Part shown: one piece after another, positions 1 through 9,400 of the stretch | Numbering within the stretch: position 1 is the stretch's first letter | Layout: each line of letters opens with the position of its first letter | DNA from: Marimonas lutisalis | Lineage (GTDB): Bacteria > Pseudomonadota > Alphaproteobacteria > Rhodobacterales > Rhodobacteraceae | Reading direction: 5' to 3' | DNA length: 64,000 nucleotides | Assembly: GCF_005434965.1 (NCBI RefSeq) | Contig: NZ_SKCI01000001.1 | Coordinates: 1,448,952-1,512,951, forward strand | Position numbers and translations under genes: made by a program | The notes under the pieces: model-generated | The model's input: only the letters and a program-made list of their open reading frames with translations | Told to the model about the DNA's origin: nothing | Databases searched by the model: none

Positions 1-231
1 GTATCCGCCAAATGGCAGCGCGGCGATCTGCCATTTCGTGCCGTGTTTGTCATGGCGCGACCACAAGACAGGCCCGAAACCCAGCGAGAACACCTCGGCG
101 CGGATCCCCGACCATCGCCCGACGATGTAGTGGCCATATTCATGAACAGCCACGATCACCGACAGCGCCACCACAAAAGCAATCAGCGTCATCGCAAAGC
201 CGCCGACCTGCGGAATCAGGGAAATATCCAA
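1..231 (-). CDS. rseP: RIP metalloprotease RseP (5' part only)
   Basis: Membrane-embedded site-2 zinc protease that cleaves anti-sigma factors within the inner membrane. The 77 codons present hold the N-terminal transmembrane helix with the zinc motif HEYGH, followed by a stretch ending in ALPFGGY that is typical of the family; the remainder lies outside the window. The start is read as TTG at 231, because the only in-frame ATG lies inside the first helix and the reading MDISLIPQVGG matches the usual N-terminus. It lies 37 bp downstream of dxr, so it is probably the next gene of the operon, as is common in alphaproteobacteria. Family assignment is firm; the start codon is inferred. Confidence 0.9.
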   Translation of the reverse strand, partial: MDISLIPQVGGFAMTLIAFVVALSVIVAVHEYGHYIVGRWSGIRAEVFSLGFGPVLWSRHDKHGTKWQIAALPFGGY

Positions 232-268
232 AACGTCGTCCTGCCTGTTTTTCGTTCTTCTTGCATTC

Positions 269-1441
269 TCACGCGGCCAGGCCGCTCATCACCTCTTCGG
301 CGCGGATACGGGCCATGTGGTCGGCCGCGCGGATGTTATCAAGGGTCATGGTGGCATCAATAAGGCCCAATTCGGCCTCGGCGCGCTCCAGAACCGCCTC
401 GACCACCCCTGCCATCGCGGTAAACCCGATCCGCCCGGCAATGAACGCATCCAGCGCGGCTTCCTTGGCGGCATTGAAGACCGCCCCGGCCAGCCCGTCG
501 CGCGCCATCACCTCGCGGGCAAGCCGCAGCGCGGGGTATCGTGCCTCGTCCGGTGCACGGAAATGCAGCTGGCCGATCTGCGCCAGGTCCAGCCGTGCCA
601 CCGGCAACTCCGCGCGCTCGGGCCAGTTCAGCGCATAGCCGATCGCGTGGCGCATGTCGCTGACGCCCAGATGTGCCATCAACGCGCCATCGCGGAACCC
701 CACCAGAGCATGCACAAGGCTCTCGGGATGGATCAGCACCTCGATCCTCTCGGGGTCGATTCCGAAATATTCCTTTGTTTCAATTACTTCCAGCGCCTTG
801 TTGAACATCGAGGCGGAATCGATCGTGATCCGCTGGCCCATGTTCCAATTCGGATGCGCACTGGCCTGTTCCACCGTCGCGCGGGCGAGATCCTCAAGCG
901 GCCAGTCCCGAAACGCCCCGCCGCTCGCGGTGATGATGATCCGCTCGACCGTATCCATCTCTTCGCCGACCAGCGCCTGGAACACCGCCGAATGCTCGCT
1001 GTCCACTGGCAGAACCGTGGCGCCGTGGCGGCACGCCGTCTGCATCAGCAGCGCCCCCGCCGTGACCAGCGATTCCTTGTTGGCCAGCGCCAGCGTGCTG
1101 CCCTGCTCCAGCGCCCGCAGCCCCGGCGCCAGCCCGGCCGCGCCGACAATCGCGCTCATGATCCAGTCGGCGGGACGCGCGCCCGCCTCTTCCAGCGCCG
1201 CCTCGCCGGCCGCGGCCTCGATCCCGCTGCCCGCCAGTGCCTCTTTCAGATCTTTGTAAAGCGCCTCATCCGCCGTCACCGCCAGATCGGCGCCAAAGCG
1301 GCGCGCGTCGCTCGCCAGCTGCGCGATGTTCTGCCCGCCGGTCAGAACCGCAACGTCATAAGCGTCCGGCGCCCGCGCGATCAGGTCCAGTGTCGATTGG
1401 CCGATGGACCCGGTGGCGCCGAATACGGAAATCCGCCTCAT
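269..1441 (-). CDS. dxr: 1-deoxy-D-xylulose 5-phosphate reductoisomerase
   Basis: Second step of the MEP isoprenoid pathway: converts DXP to 2-C-methyl-D-erythritol 4-phosphate with NADPH and a divalent metal. The 390-residue product is of normal family length. It opens with the nucleotide-binding motif GATGSIGQSTLDL and contains ALANKESLVTAG, the metal-site region PVDSEHSA and the later ASGGAF loop. The ATG at 1441 was chosen because it overlaps the cdsA stop in an ATGA, giving translational coupling; the same frame stays open further upstream but that part is out of frame with cdsA and not coding. Cytoplasmic. Confidence 0.97.
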   Translation of the reverse strand: MRRISVFGATGSIGQSTLDLIARAPDAYDVAVLTGGQNIAQLASDARRFGADLAVTADEALYKDLKEALAGSGIEAAAGEAALEEAGARPADWIMSAIVGAAGLAPGLRALEQGSTLALANKESLVTAGALLMQTACRHGATVLPVDSEHSAVFQALVGEEMDTVERIIITASGGAFRDWPLEDLARATVEQASAHPNWNMGQRITIDSASMFNKALEVIETKEYFGIDPERIEVLIHPESLVHALVGFRDGALMAHLGVSDMRHAIGYALNWPERAELPVARLDLAQIGQLHFRAPDEARYPALRLAREVMARDGLAGAVFNAAKEAALDAFIAGRIGFTAMAGVVEAVLERAEAELGLIDATMTLDNIRAADHMARIRAEEVMSGLAA

Positions 1442-2226
1442 AGCGCCCCTTGCACGATCAGCCAGGCCGACATCATCAGCGCCGCGCCCATCATTCCGTC
1501 GAACCGGTCCATCACGCCGCCATGCCCGGGGATCAGGTTCGAACTGTCCTTCACCTTCATCCGCCGTTTCAGCGCGCTTTCCGCGATATCTCCCATCTGC
1601 GAGGCAAAGGACAGCGCCACCGCTGCCATCACGATGCCCCAGGGCAGATCGTACTGCACCGACATCCACGCGCTCAGCGCAGCCGCAGCGATCCAGCCCG
1701 CCACCGTGCCCGACCAGGTTTTCTTGGGGCTCAGTTGCGGCCAGAACTTCGGCCCGCCGATGATCCGACCCGCGAAATAGCCGGCGATATCGGTCACCAC
1801 CACCACTCCGATCAGCCACAAGGTCCAGAATAACCCGCCCTCTTCGCGCAAGGTCACCAGCGCCAGCCCGGCCAGCCAGATGCCGGCGCCATAGGCCAAC
1901 AGCAGCCCGACATGCTGCCCGACACGGCCCACGGCGACGATCAGGAACAGGCCCAGCATCAGCATACTGATGCCGAAAGGCACGAAAAGCGCGATTTCCA
2001 GCGTGATCGCCCCCACCAAGGCCACTTGCCATGCCATCGTCGGATGCCCGGGCGCCAGCATGCGCACCAGTTCCCACAGCATCACGCCCACGATCAGCAC
2101 GCCCAACTCGTCGAACCACAGCCCCCCTGCCCACAGCGCCGCGGCCCCCACGACGATCAGCACAAGCGCCGAAATCAGGCGCGGGCCGAGGTCGCTCCAT
2201 TTCGATGCGGTGGCGCCGTCGCTCAT
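1438..2226 (-). CDS. cdsA: Phosphatidate cytidylyltransferase
   Basis: Integral membrane enzyme making CDP-diacylglycerol from phosphatidic acid and CTP, the branch point of phospholipid synthesis. The 262-residue protein is mostly hydrophobic helices and carries the family signature near residues 218-245 (SALKRRMKVKDSS followed by IPGHGGVMDRFDG). Its start overlaps the uppS stop by 4 bp and its stop overlaps the dxr start by 4 bp, so the three genes are coupled in one operon. Confidence 0.96.
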   Translation of the reverse strand: MSDGATASKWSDLGPRLISALVLIVVGAAALWAGGLWFDELGVLIVGVMLWELVRMLAPGHPTMAWQVALVGAITLEIALFVPFGISMLMLGLFLIVAVGRVGQHVGLLLAYGAGIWLAGLALVTLREEGGLFWTLWLIGVVVVTDIAGYFAGRIIGGPKFWPQLSPKKTWSGTVAGWIAAAALSAWMSVQYDLPWGIVMAAVALSFASQMGDIAESALKRRMKVKDSSNLIPGHGGVMDRFDGMMGAALMMSAWLIVQGAL

Positions 2227-2960
2227 GCCTTCACTCCTCCGAACCGTCGCTCCCGCGTGCCATAAGCCAGCACCAGGTCAGCGAAGATCTGGGCGCTGAA
2301 ATCCGGCCACAGCGTGTCGATGAATTCATATTCCGCATAGGCCGACTGCCACAGTAGGAAGTTGGAAATCCGTGCCTCGCCACTGGTGCGGATCACCAGG
2401 TCCGGATCAGGCAAAACACATGTATCCAAATACTTTGGCAGCGTTTCTTCATCTACGGTTTCCGGGTCGAGCCGGCCCGCCGCGACGTCCTGCGCCAGGC
2501 GCTTGGTGGCGCGGGCCACCTCGTCGCGTCCGCCGTAGTTCAGCGCGATGGTCAGGTGCACCCGGTCATTACCGGCGGTAAGCTCTTCCAACTCGTCCAT
2601 CAGCGCTTGCAGCTTCTTGTCCAGTCGCACCCGGTCGCCGATGAACCGCACCCGCACGCCCTCTGCCTTGAGCGCGCGCGCTTCCTTGGTGATATAACGG
2701 CGGAACAGGCTCATCAGCCCGGCCACCTCGACCTGCGTGCGCTTCCAGTTTTCCGTCGAAAACGCGAATATCGTCAGGTATTTTACACCCAGGTCCGGGC
2801 AGGCCTCGACGATTTCGCGCACCCGCTTGGCGCCGGCGTGATGGCCAAACAGCCGCGGCCGCCCGCGCGCCTGCGCCCAGCGGCCGTTGCCATCCATGAT
2901 GATCGCCACATGACGCGGCCCGCGGCCACCTGCCCTGTCGGTCTTGTCCTTGGGGGCCAT
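2223..2960 (-). CDS. uppS: Isoprenyl transferase (undecaprenyl diphosphate synthase)
   Basis: Condenses isopentenyl diphosphate onto farnesyl diphosphate to make the C55 carrier lipid for peptidoglycan. The 245-residue product carries the cis-prenyltransferase motifs HVAIIMDGNGRWA near the N-terminus, FAFSTENWKR, and the C-terminal DLVIRTSGEARISNFLLWQ and EYEF blocks. The ATG at 2960 is preferred over the in-frame ATG at 2993 because AAGGAG lies 7 bases ahead of it. It sits between frr and cdsA, with a 4-bp overlap with cdsA. Confidence 0.96.
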   Translation of the reverse strand: MAPKDKTDRAGGRGPRHVAIIMDGNGRWAQARGRPRLFGHHAGAKRVREIVEACPDLGVKYLTIFAFSTENWKRTQVEVAGLMSLFRRYITKEARALKAEGVRVRFIGDRVRLDKKLQALMDELEELTAGNDRVHLTIALNYGGRDEVARATKRLAQDVAAGRLDPETVDEETLPKYLDTCVLPDPDLVIRTSGEARISNFLLWQSAYAEYEFIDTLWPDFSAQIFADLVLAYGTRERRFGGVKA

Positions 2961-2997
2961 GGCCCGCTCCTTCATGGCCGTCGCCGCTCGCACCGGC

Positions 2998-3567
2998 TCA
3001 GACCTGCATGATCTCGCCCTGCTTGTTCTCCAGGGCGTCGTCCACCGCCTTGATGAACTTGTCGGTCAGGTCCTGCACCTCGTCTTCCCAGAACTTCTGG
3101 TCATCCTCGCTCACCTGCCCGTCGGCCTTGGCCTTCTTGATCTGGTCCATCCCGTCGCGCCGCACGTTGCGCACCGCCACGCGGGCGTGTTCGGCATATT
3201 GGGCCGCCACCCGGGTCAGTTCCTTGCGGCGCTCCTCGTTCAGTTCGGGGATCGGCAGCATCACGATCGTGCCATTGGTCTGCGGGTTGATCCCCAGGCC
3301 GCTGTTCATGATCGCCTTTTCCACCGCGCCCACCAGCGAACGGTCCCAGACGTTGATCGTCACCAGCCGCGGCTCGGGCACGTTCACGGTGCCAACCTGG
3401 TTGATCGGCGTCTGCGCGCCATAGGCATCGACCATCACCGGCTCCAGCATCGAGGCACTCGCCCGTCCCGTCCTCAGAGACGCGAACTCGGTTCTCAGCG
3501 CCCCCATTGCACCCTGCATGCGGCGCTCAAGGTCATCGGTATCCAGCATAAACTCTTCGTCGGCCAT
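2998..3567 (-). CDS. frr: Ribosome recycling factor
   Basis: Splits post-termination ribosomes together with EF-G. The 189-residue product has the usual family length. Characteristic segments are LRTGRAS (about residues 31-37), the NVWDRS region, and the C-terminal IKKAK...[11 protein letters not shown] helix. It lies between pyrH (89 bp upstream) and uppS (37 bp downstream) on the same strand, the standard proteobacterial order. Confidence 0.97.
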   Translation of the reverse strand: MADEEFMLDTDDLERRMQGAMGALRTEFASLRTGRASASMLEPVMVDAYGAQTPINQVGTVNVPEPRLVTINVWDRSLVGAVEKAIMNSGLGINPQTNGTIVMLPIPELNEERRKELTRVAAQYAEHARVAVRNVRRDGMDQIKKAKADGQVSEDDQKFWEDEVQDLTDKFIKAVDDALENKQGEIMQV

Positions 3568-3656
3568 CTGCTATCGTCTCCCAGCCGGTCAAAATTCAAC
3601 GCCCCTGCTATATCCGCTAAGGCGCATGATTGTATAGAGGGGCCTCCGCGCCCGGC

Positions 3657-4388
3657 TCAGCCGCCCACGGTGGTGTAGGTGCCCTTGCCCGCCAGGATGC
3701 CGCGGAACCCGCCCGGCTCGTCCAGCGAAAACACGATGATCGGCAGGTTGTTGTCGCGCGCCAGCGCGATCGCGCTGGCATCCATCACCTTCAGGTGCTT
3801 GGCCAGAACATCGTCATAGCTGATCCGGTCGAAGCGCACCGCGTCATCATTCGTGACCGGGTCCTTGTCATAAACGCCATCCACCTTGGTGCCCTTGAAG
3901 ATCGCCTCGCAGGCCATCTCGCTGGCGCGCAGCGTCGCGGCGGTGTCGGTGGTGAAATACGGGTTGCCTGTGCCCGCCGCGAAAATGCAAACCCGCTTCT
4001 TTTCCAGGTGGCGCACCGCGCGGCGGCGGATATAGGGCTCACAGATCTGGTCCATCGGGATGGCGCTGATCACCCGGGTGAACACGCCGAGGCTTTCCAG
4101 CGAGGATTGCATCGCCAGGGCATTCATAACCGTGGCCAGCATCCCCATATAGTCGGCGGTGGTGCGCTCCATCCCCTGCGCGCTGCCCTGAAGCCCGCGA
4201 AAGATGTTCCCGCCCCCGATGACCATGCAGATCTCGACACCCAGGTCATGGACCGATTTCACCTCTTCGGCGATTCGCTTGACGGTGGGCGGATGCAGCC
4301 CGAACCCCTGGTCCCCCATCAGCGCCTCACCCGAGATTTTCAGCATCACACGTTTGAAGCGGGTCTCGGGGGTGGCGTCCTTGCTCAT
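3657..4388 (-). CDS. pyrH: Uridylate kinase (UMP kinase)
   Basis: Phosphorylates UMP to UDP; hexameric cytoplasmic enzyme of the amino acid kinase fold. The 243-residue product shows [11 protein letters not shown], the IGGGNIFRG phosphate loop and the [15 protein letters not shown] segment that identify bacterial UMP kinases. The start at 4388 (MSKDATPE) follows AAGGATGCCCCC, a reasonable ribosome binding site; the frame remains open far upstream but into the miaA region, where it is not coding. First gene of the pyrH-frr-uppS-cdsA-dxr-rseP group; divergent from miaA. Confidence 0.96.
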   Translation of the reverse strand: MSKDATPETRFKRVMLKISGEALMGDQGFGLHPPTVKRIAEEVKSVHDLGVEICMVIGGGNIFRGLQGSAQGMERTTADYMGMLATVMNALAMQSSLESLGVFTRVISAIPMDQICEPYIRRRAVRHLEKKRVCIFAAGTGNPYFTTDTAATLRASEMACEAIFKGTKVDGVYDKDPVTNDDAVRFDRISYDDVLAKHLKVMDASAIALARDNNLPIIVFSLDEPGGFRGILAGKGTYTTVGG

Positions 4389-4505
4389 GGGGGCATCCTT
4401 CGGGCAGCGATCAGGTCGCGGGCAAAATGACGGTTTTCCCGACGGCATGCAATCCGTGAAAGCCCCTGTCTGTCCATTTCGCCGCAACCACGCTAGGCAG
4501 GCCCC

Positions 4506-5378
4506 ATGATCCAGCTTGATGACATCCCCGCCGACCGCCCGGTGCTGATTGCCGGACCGACCGCCAGCGGCAAATCTTCGCTCGCCCTGCACATTGCCGA
4601 GGGACAGGGCGGCACGATCATCAATGCCGATGCCTTGCAGGTCTTTGCCAACTGGGACGTGCTTACCGCCCGCCCGCCCCGGGTCGATCTCGCCCGCGCG
4701 CCGCACGCGCTTTATGGGCACGTGCCGGGCGATGCCACCTATTCCGTGGGTCACTGGCTGCGCGATCTGCGCCCGCTGCTGGCGCAGACACGCCCGATCA
4801 TCGTCGGCGGCACAGGTCTTTATTTCACCGCGCTGACGGAAGGGTTGGCCGACATCCCCGAAACCCCGCCTGCGATCCGGGCCGAGGCCGATGCCCGCAT
4901 CGCCGCAGAAGGCCACGCCGCCCTGCTGGAGGAACTTGATGCCGAGACCACCTCGCGCATCGATACCCTCAACCCTATGCGTGTTCAGCGCGCCTGGGAG
5001 GTGCAACGCACGACCGGGCGCGGCCTGGCCAGTTGGCAGGACGAAACACCACCCCCGCTCCTGCCCCTGTCAAATTGCACCGCGCTGCTCCTCGATGCGT
5101 CGAAAGACTGGCTGACCCCCAGGATCGAGGCCCGTTTCGACCTCATGCTGCGTGATGGCGCCCTCGACGAGGCCCGCGCGAACCTGCCCGGTTGGGATCC
5201 CGCCCTGCCCTCCAGCCGCGCCATCGGCGCGCCCGAGCTCATCGCCCACCTGCAGGGGCAGCTGACCCTCAATCAGGCGCGTGAGGCCGCGATCATATCG
5301 ACCCGCCAATATGCCAAGCGCCAGCGCACCTGGTTCCGGGCGCGCATGGCCGCCTGGCGGCATGTTCCCGCCGCCTGA
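4506..5378 (+). CDS. miaA: tRNA dimethylallyltransferase
   Basis: Transfers a dimethylallyl group to A37 of tRNAs that read UNN codons. The 290-residue product begins with the P-loop GPTASGKS (about residues 17-24), followed by the substrate-binding segment [18 protein letters not shown] (the usual DSxQVY is varied here), VGGTGLYF, and a C-terminal [11 protein letters not shown] motif. Slightly short, as is normal in this group. Transcribed divergently from pyrH across 117 bp. Confidence 0.95.
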   Translation: MIQLDDIPADRPVLIAGPTASGKSSLALHIAEGQGGTIINADALQVFANWDVLTARPPRVDLARAPHALYGHVPGDATYSVGHWLRDLRPLLAQTRPIIVGGTGLYFTALTEGLADIPETPPAIRAEADARIAAEGHAALLEELDAETTSRIDTLNPMRVQRAWEVQRTTGRGLASWQDETPPPLLPLSNCTALLLDASKDWLTPRIEARFDLMLRDGALDEARANLPGWDPALPSSRAIGAPELIAHLQGQLTLNQAREAAIISTRQYAKRQRTWFRARMAAWRHVPAA

Positions 5379-5466
5379 GGCAGGCTTTGCATGCAACGTG
5401 TGGCGCCGGCGCGCATCTGCCGCTAATCCTTTGAAAAAGACCATCCAACAGGACAGTGCCGCACCC

Positions 5467-6261
5467 ATGACGCAGGATATCCCGCGCATCCAGACCCTCG
5501 CCGCGCTTGGCGGCAAATCCGCCTGGCGCCTCGCGCTGCATCACAGCCGCGATGAGCATCTTCTTGTCTGGATCACCCGGGGACAGGGCCGCGCCATCGT
5601 CAACGGTCAGCGCAAGGGGCTTGGGATCAACAACATGTTGTTCATCCCGGCGCAGACCCTGTTTTCACTCGATCCCGGATCGCAGGGATTCGGCCTCGCG
5701 CTTCTGGTGCCGCCCACGGCCGGGCTTCCGCTGCCCGGTCGCGACCAGCACCTGCGCATCCGCGATGTGCATTCCCAGCAGGAACTCACCTCGCTGATCG
5801 AAGCGATGCAGCGCGAACAGGCCAGCAAGCGCGATTTCCACGGCGCGGCCGCCCGCGCCCACGCTACGCTGATCGCCATCTGGCTCAAGCGCGCGCTTCT
5901 CGATGCGCCGCATGTCACCGACGCCCGCGCCGAAAGCCGCCTGGCCGCGTCCTTCTGCGACCTGGTCGTGCGCGATTACCGCTCGGGCCAGCCGATGGCG
6001 ACCTATGCGGAAAAACTCGGCGTCACACCGACTCATCTGGCCCGCACGCTCAATGCCACCGCCGGGATGAGCGCGGCCGCGATCCTGACGGAGCGCAGCC
6101 TGCATGCCGCGCAATGCCTGCTCAGCGACAGCGACCATCCCGTCAACCGCATCGCCGATCACCTGGGCTTCGGCAGCGCCGCCTATTTCACCCGCTTCAT
6201 ACAGCAGCATACCGGCAAGACACCGTCGCAACTGCGCGGCGCGACGGCAAAGGTGTCCTGA
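5467..6261 (+). CDS. AraC-family transcriptional regulator
   Basis: 264-residue regulator. Residues 1-150 form a cupin-like effector domain, seen from its small-hydrophobic pattern only. The last ~100 residues carry the AraC double helix-turn-helix: YAEKLGVTPTHLARTLNATAG, then NRIADHLGFGSAAYFTRFIQQHTGKTPSQLR, which is the classical second helix and C-terminal signature. The start ATG at 5467 precedes MTQDIPRIQ; upstream in-frame starts lie inside miaA. It is followed 249 bp later by an ABC uptake operon on the same strand, which it may control (inference from position). The effector is unknown. Confidence 0.85.
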   Translation: MTQDIPRIQTLAALGGKSAWRLALHHSRDEHLLVWITRGQGRAIVNGQRKGLGINNMLFIPAQTLFSLDPGSQGFGLALLVPPTAGLPLPGRDQHLRIRDVHSQQELTSLIEAMQREQASKRDFHGAAARAHATLIAIWLKRALLDAPHVTDARAESRLAASFCDLVVRDYRSGQPMATYAEKLGVTPTHLARTLNATAGMSAAAILTERSLHAAQCLLSDSDHPVNRIADHLGFGSAAYFTRFIQQHTGKTPSQLRGATAKVS

Positions 6262-6510
6262 AAACTCCGCTTTTCCATTTGCGCAACCGTGCAGTTGCAG
6301 CATGTCATCCTCACGCGGATGTGTCGCTTTTTCGCGACCCAAATGTCGTTTTTTTTCCGGTAAATGCCGAAACCGGTCATTGACGCTCGGGGGTAAAACA
6401 TGCGGGAATGGCCCCGGCAAATTGGGGGGAGCCATGGACCGCATCTCATTTGACGGTTCAGGTTCGCTTCCCGAAAGACCAGTAAAATCGTGTGTCACAG
6501 GGAGAACAAG

Positions 6511-8178
6511 ATGACGCAAACCATCAATGGAAAACCGGTTCACAAGGCTGCGCTGATGTATGCCGACGAGTTCAAGGCAGGCAAACTCAGCCGCCGTGAA
6601 TTCCTCGCACGCACGACAGCGCTTGGCGTGACCGCTTCCGCGGCCTATGCGCTTGGCGGCCTGTCGCAACCGGCCCAGGCCGCTTCGCATGGCATGGCCC
6701 GCAAGGATGGCGGCACCCTGCGCATCCAGCAAGAAGTGCGCGCCCTCAAGGATCCGCGCACCTATGACTGGTCGCAGATCGCCAACTTCTCGCGCGGCTG
6801 GCTTGAATATCTCGTGCAGATCAACGCCGACGGCTCGGTCGAAGGCCGCCTGCTGGACAGCTGGGAAGTCAACGACGACGCCACCGTTTACACCCTCAAC
6901 GTCCGCAAGGGCGTGAAGTGGAACGACGGCAGCGACTTCACCGCCGAGGACGTGGCCCGCAACATTGCCGGCTGGTGCGAAAAGGACGTCGAGGGCAACT
7001 CGATGGCCGGCCGCATGGCAACGCTGATCGACGCGAACACGAACAAGGCCGCCGAAGGCGCGATCGAAGTGGTCGACAGCCACACCGTGAAGCTGAACCT
7101 GCCGGCACCCGACATCACCATCATCGTGGGCATGGGCGACTACCCGGCTGCCATCGTGCACAAGGACCACGATGCCGAGGACATGGTCGGCAAGCCGCTC
7201 GGCACCGGGCCCTACCTGCCCGAAAGCCTCGAGGTGGGCGTCAAGGGCGTACTGGTGAAGAACACCGACCACGCCTGGTGGGGCGGCGACGCGGCCAAGC
7301 TCGACCGGATCGAGTTCATCGACTACGGCACCGACCCGTCGGCCTGGGTGGCCGCGGCCGAATCCGAAGAGATCGACATGACCTACCGGATCGACGGTGA
7401 GTTCATCGACGTCTTCGACACGATCGACGGCTGGGTGAAATCGGAAACCGCCACGGCGAACACCATCGTGATCCGTCCCAACCAGCAGGCCGAAGTCGAC
7501 GGCAAGAAGCCCTATGCCGACGCCCGCGTGCGCCGCGCGCTGGCGATGGCCGTGGACAACGCCGTCTGCCTCGAACTGGGCTTCGCGGGCAACGGCACCG
7601 TGGCCGAAAACCACCACGTCTCGCCGCTGCACCCGGAATATGCCGAGCTGCCCAAGCAGGCGCATGATCCCGCCGGCGCCAAGGCGCTGATGGACGAGGC
7701 CGGCATGGGCGATTACGAGCACGAACTGCTCTCGATCGACGATGACTGGCGCAAGAACACCACCGACGCCGTCGCAGCCCAGCTGCGCGATGCCGGCATT
7801 AAGGTGAAGCGCACGGTTCTGCCCGGCTCGACCTTCTGGAACGACTGGGCCAAGTACCCGTTCAGCTCGACCAACTGGAACCAGCGCCCGCTGGGCGTCC
7901 AGGTGCTGGCGCTGGCCTACCGCTCGGGCGAGGCCTGGAACGAATCGGGCTTTGCCAACGAAGAGTTCGACACGCTTCTGACCGAGGCCATGTCAATCGC
8001 GGATGCCGATGCGCGCCGCGAAGTGATGGGCAAGATCGAGAAGATCATGCAGGACGAAGGCGTGATCATTCAGCCCTACTGGCAGTCGCTCTACCGCCAC
8101 TACAAGGAGGGCATCGTCGGCGCGGAAATGCATCCGTCCTTCGAGATCTACCCGCACGCACTGGGTTGGGCCGCCTAA
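6511..8178 (+). CDS. ABC transporter substrate-binding protein, family 5 (peptide/opine type)
   Basis: Periplasmic receptor of a Dpp/Opp-type uptake system. The 555-residue product has a twin-arginine signal ([15 protein letters not shown] near residues 27-41, then an AQA cleavage site), so it is probably exported folded by Tat, and the SBP_bac_5 core ([34 protein letters not shown]). The ATG at 6511 follows GGGAGA; an ATG 21 bases upstream lacks such a site. It heads an operon with two permeases and a double ATPase. Substrate unknown. A terminator-like hairpin follows the gene and may keep its mRNA in excess over the membrane components. Confidence 0.93.
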   Translation: MTQTINGKPVHKAALMYADEFKAGKLSRREFLARTTALGVTASAAYALGGLSQPAQAASHGMARKDGGTLRIQQEVRALKDPRTYDWSQIANFSRGWLEYLVQINADGSVEGRLLDSWEVNDDATVYTLNVRKGVKWNDGSDFTAEDVARNIAGWCEKDVEGNSMAGRMATLIDANTNKAAEGAIEVVDSHTVKLNLPAPDITIIVGMGDYPAAIVHKDHDAEDMVGKPLGTGPYLPESLEVGVKGVLVKNTDHAWWGGDAAKLDRIEFIDYGTDPSAWVAAAESEEIDMTYRIDGEFIDVFDTIDGWVKSETATANTIVIRPNQQAEVDGKKPYADARVRRALAMAVDNAVCLELGFAGNGTVAENHHVSPLHPEYAELPKQAHDPAGAKALMDEAGMGDYEHELLSIDDDWRKNTTDAVAAQLRDAGIKVKRTVLPGSTFWNDWAKYPFSSTNWNQRPLGVQVLALAYRSGEAWNESGFANEEFDTLLTEAMSIADADARREVMGKIEKIMQDEGVIIQPYWQSLYRHYKEGIVGAEMHPSFEIYPHALGWAA

Positions 8179-8187
8179 GGCCTCTCC

Positions 8188-8215
8188 GGGCCGTCCCCTC
8201 GGGGGCGGCCCTTTT
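8188..8215 (+). terminator. Rho-independent-type hairpin inside the ABC operon
   Basis: GGGCCGTCCCC pairs with GGGGGCGGCCC across a short loop and is followed by TTTT. It lies 10 bp after the binding-protein stop and 85 bp before the first permease. Such intercistronic hairpins often give partial termination and stabilise the upstream message. Confidence 0.75.
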
Positions 8216-8299
8216 CGTACCGGGGGCGTTCAACCCCGGACCAAACAGACGGGCACATACAAAAACCAGCCCGCCAATGCCTGACTGACAGGGGCGAAA

Positions 8300-9385
8300 A
8301 TGGGACTGTTCATCTTACGCCGGTTAGGAGTGATGCTGCTCACAGCACTCTGCCTGACCTTCGTGGTCTTCTTCCTGACCAACCTCTATCCGAACCTCGA
8401 AAAGCTCGCCAAGACGCAGGGCAACATGCGGATGACCGACGAGCAGGTCGAGAACTGGCTCAGCAACCGTGGTTATCTCCAGCCCCTGCCGGTGAAATAC
8501 GCCGAGTGGCTGGGCGTCGCGCCCGGCTTTGTCCACACCAACGCCGAAGGCGAGGTGACGGGCCGCTGCATTCGCCCGGGGGTCGAACCTGAAAAGGCTC
8601 CCACCTATTGCGGCGTGCTTCAGGGGGATTGGGGATATTCGACAGTCTTCAAGGAACCGGTGACGCAGATCATCAGCATCCGGCTTGCCCTGACGGCCAA
8701 GCTGATGTTGTGGGTCATGCTCCTGATGGTCCCCGCCGCCCTGGCGATCGGCGTTCTGGCCGGCATGCGCGAAGGCTCGCGCACGGACCGCACGCTCTCG
8801 ACGGTCTCGATCACCACCACCGCGACGCCTGAATACGTCTCGGGCGTCATCTTCATTGCGCTTCTCGCCTCGTCACGCTTCGGGCTTTCGCCACTTCTGG
8901 CCGAATGGGGCCTGATCGAGGGCAAGACCCTCTTCAAGGGCACCGCGACCTCGGCGATGGAAAGCGCGAATTTCGAGAACTTCTTCCTGCCGGTGCTGAC
9001 CATCGCGCTCTACGGGATGGGCTATATCGCCCGGATGACCCGCGCCTCGATGGCCGAGGTGATGACCGCGCAATACATCCGCACCGCGCGGCTCAAGGGC
9101 GTCAGCTTCCGAAACATCGTGATGAAGCACGCGCTTCGCAACGCTCTCATCGCGCCCTTCACCGTCATCATGCTCCAGATCCCCTGGCTCCTGAACGGGG
9201 TCGTGATCGTCGAAACGCTCTTCAACTACAAGGGCTTCGGCTGGACGCTGGTGCAGGCGGCGGGCAACAACGACATCGAACTGCTACTCGCGGTCTCGGT
9301 GGTCTCGGTCGTCGTGGTTCTGATCACGCAGCTGATTTCGGATATCGGCTACGTGTTCCTCAACCCACGCATCCGGATTTCATAA
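8300..9385 (+). CDS. ABC transporter permease, DppB/OppB type
   Basis: First inner-membrane subunit of the family 5 uptake system. 361 residues; an N-terminal helix (LRRLGVMLLTALCLTFVVFF), a periplasmic segment with a short insertion containing two cysteines (around residues 94-108), and the binding-protein-dependent transport domain with the EAA-like loop RTARLKGVSFRNIVMKHALRNA that contacts the ATPase. GAAAATG context with GGGGCG upstream. The next permease starts 15 bp after it. Confidence 0.92.
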   Translation: MGLFILRRLGVMLLTALCLTFVVFFLTNLYPNLEKLAKTQGNMRMTDEQVENWLSNRGYLQPLPVKYAEWLGVAPGFVHTNAEGEVTGRCIRPGVEPEKAPTYCGVLQGDWGYSTVFKEPVTQIISIRLALTAKLMLWVMLLMVPAALAIGVLAGMREGSRTDRTLSTVSITTTATPEYVSGVIFIALLASSRFGLSPLLAEWGLIEGKTLFKGTATSAMESANFENFFLPVLTIALYGMGYIARMTRASMAEVMTAQYIRTARLKGVSFRNIVMKHALRNALIAPFTVIMLQIPWLLNGVVIVETLFNYKGFGWTLVQAAGNNDIELLLAVSVVSVVVVLITQLISDIGYVFLNPRIRIS

Positions 9386-9400
9386 GGGAGGGCCGAGAAC

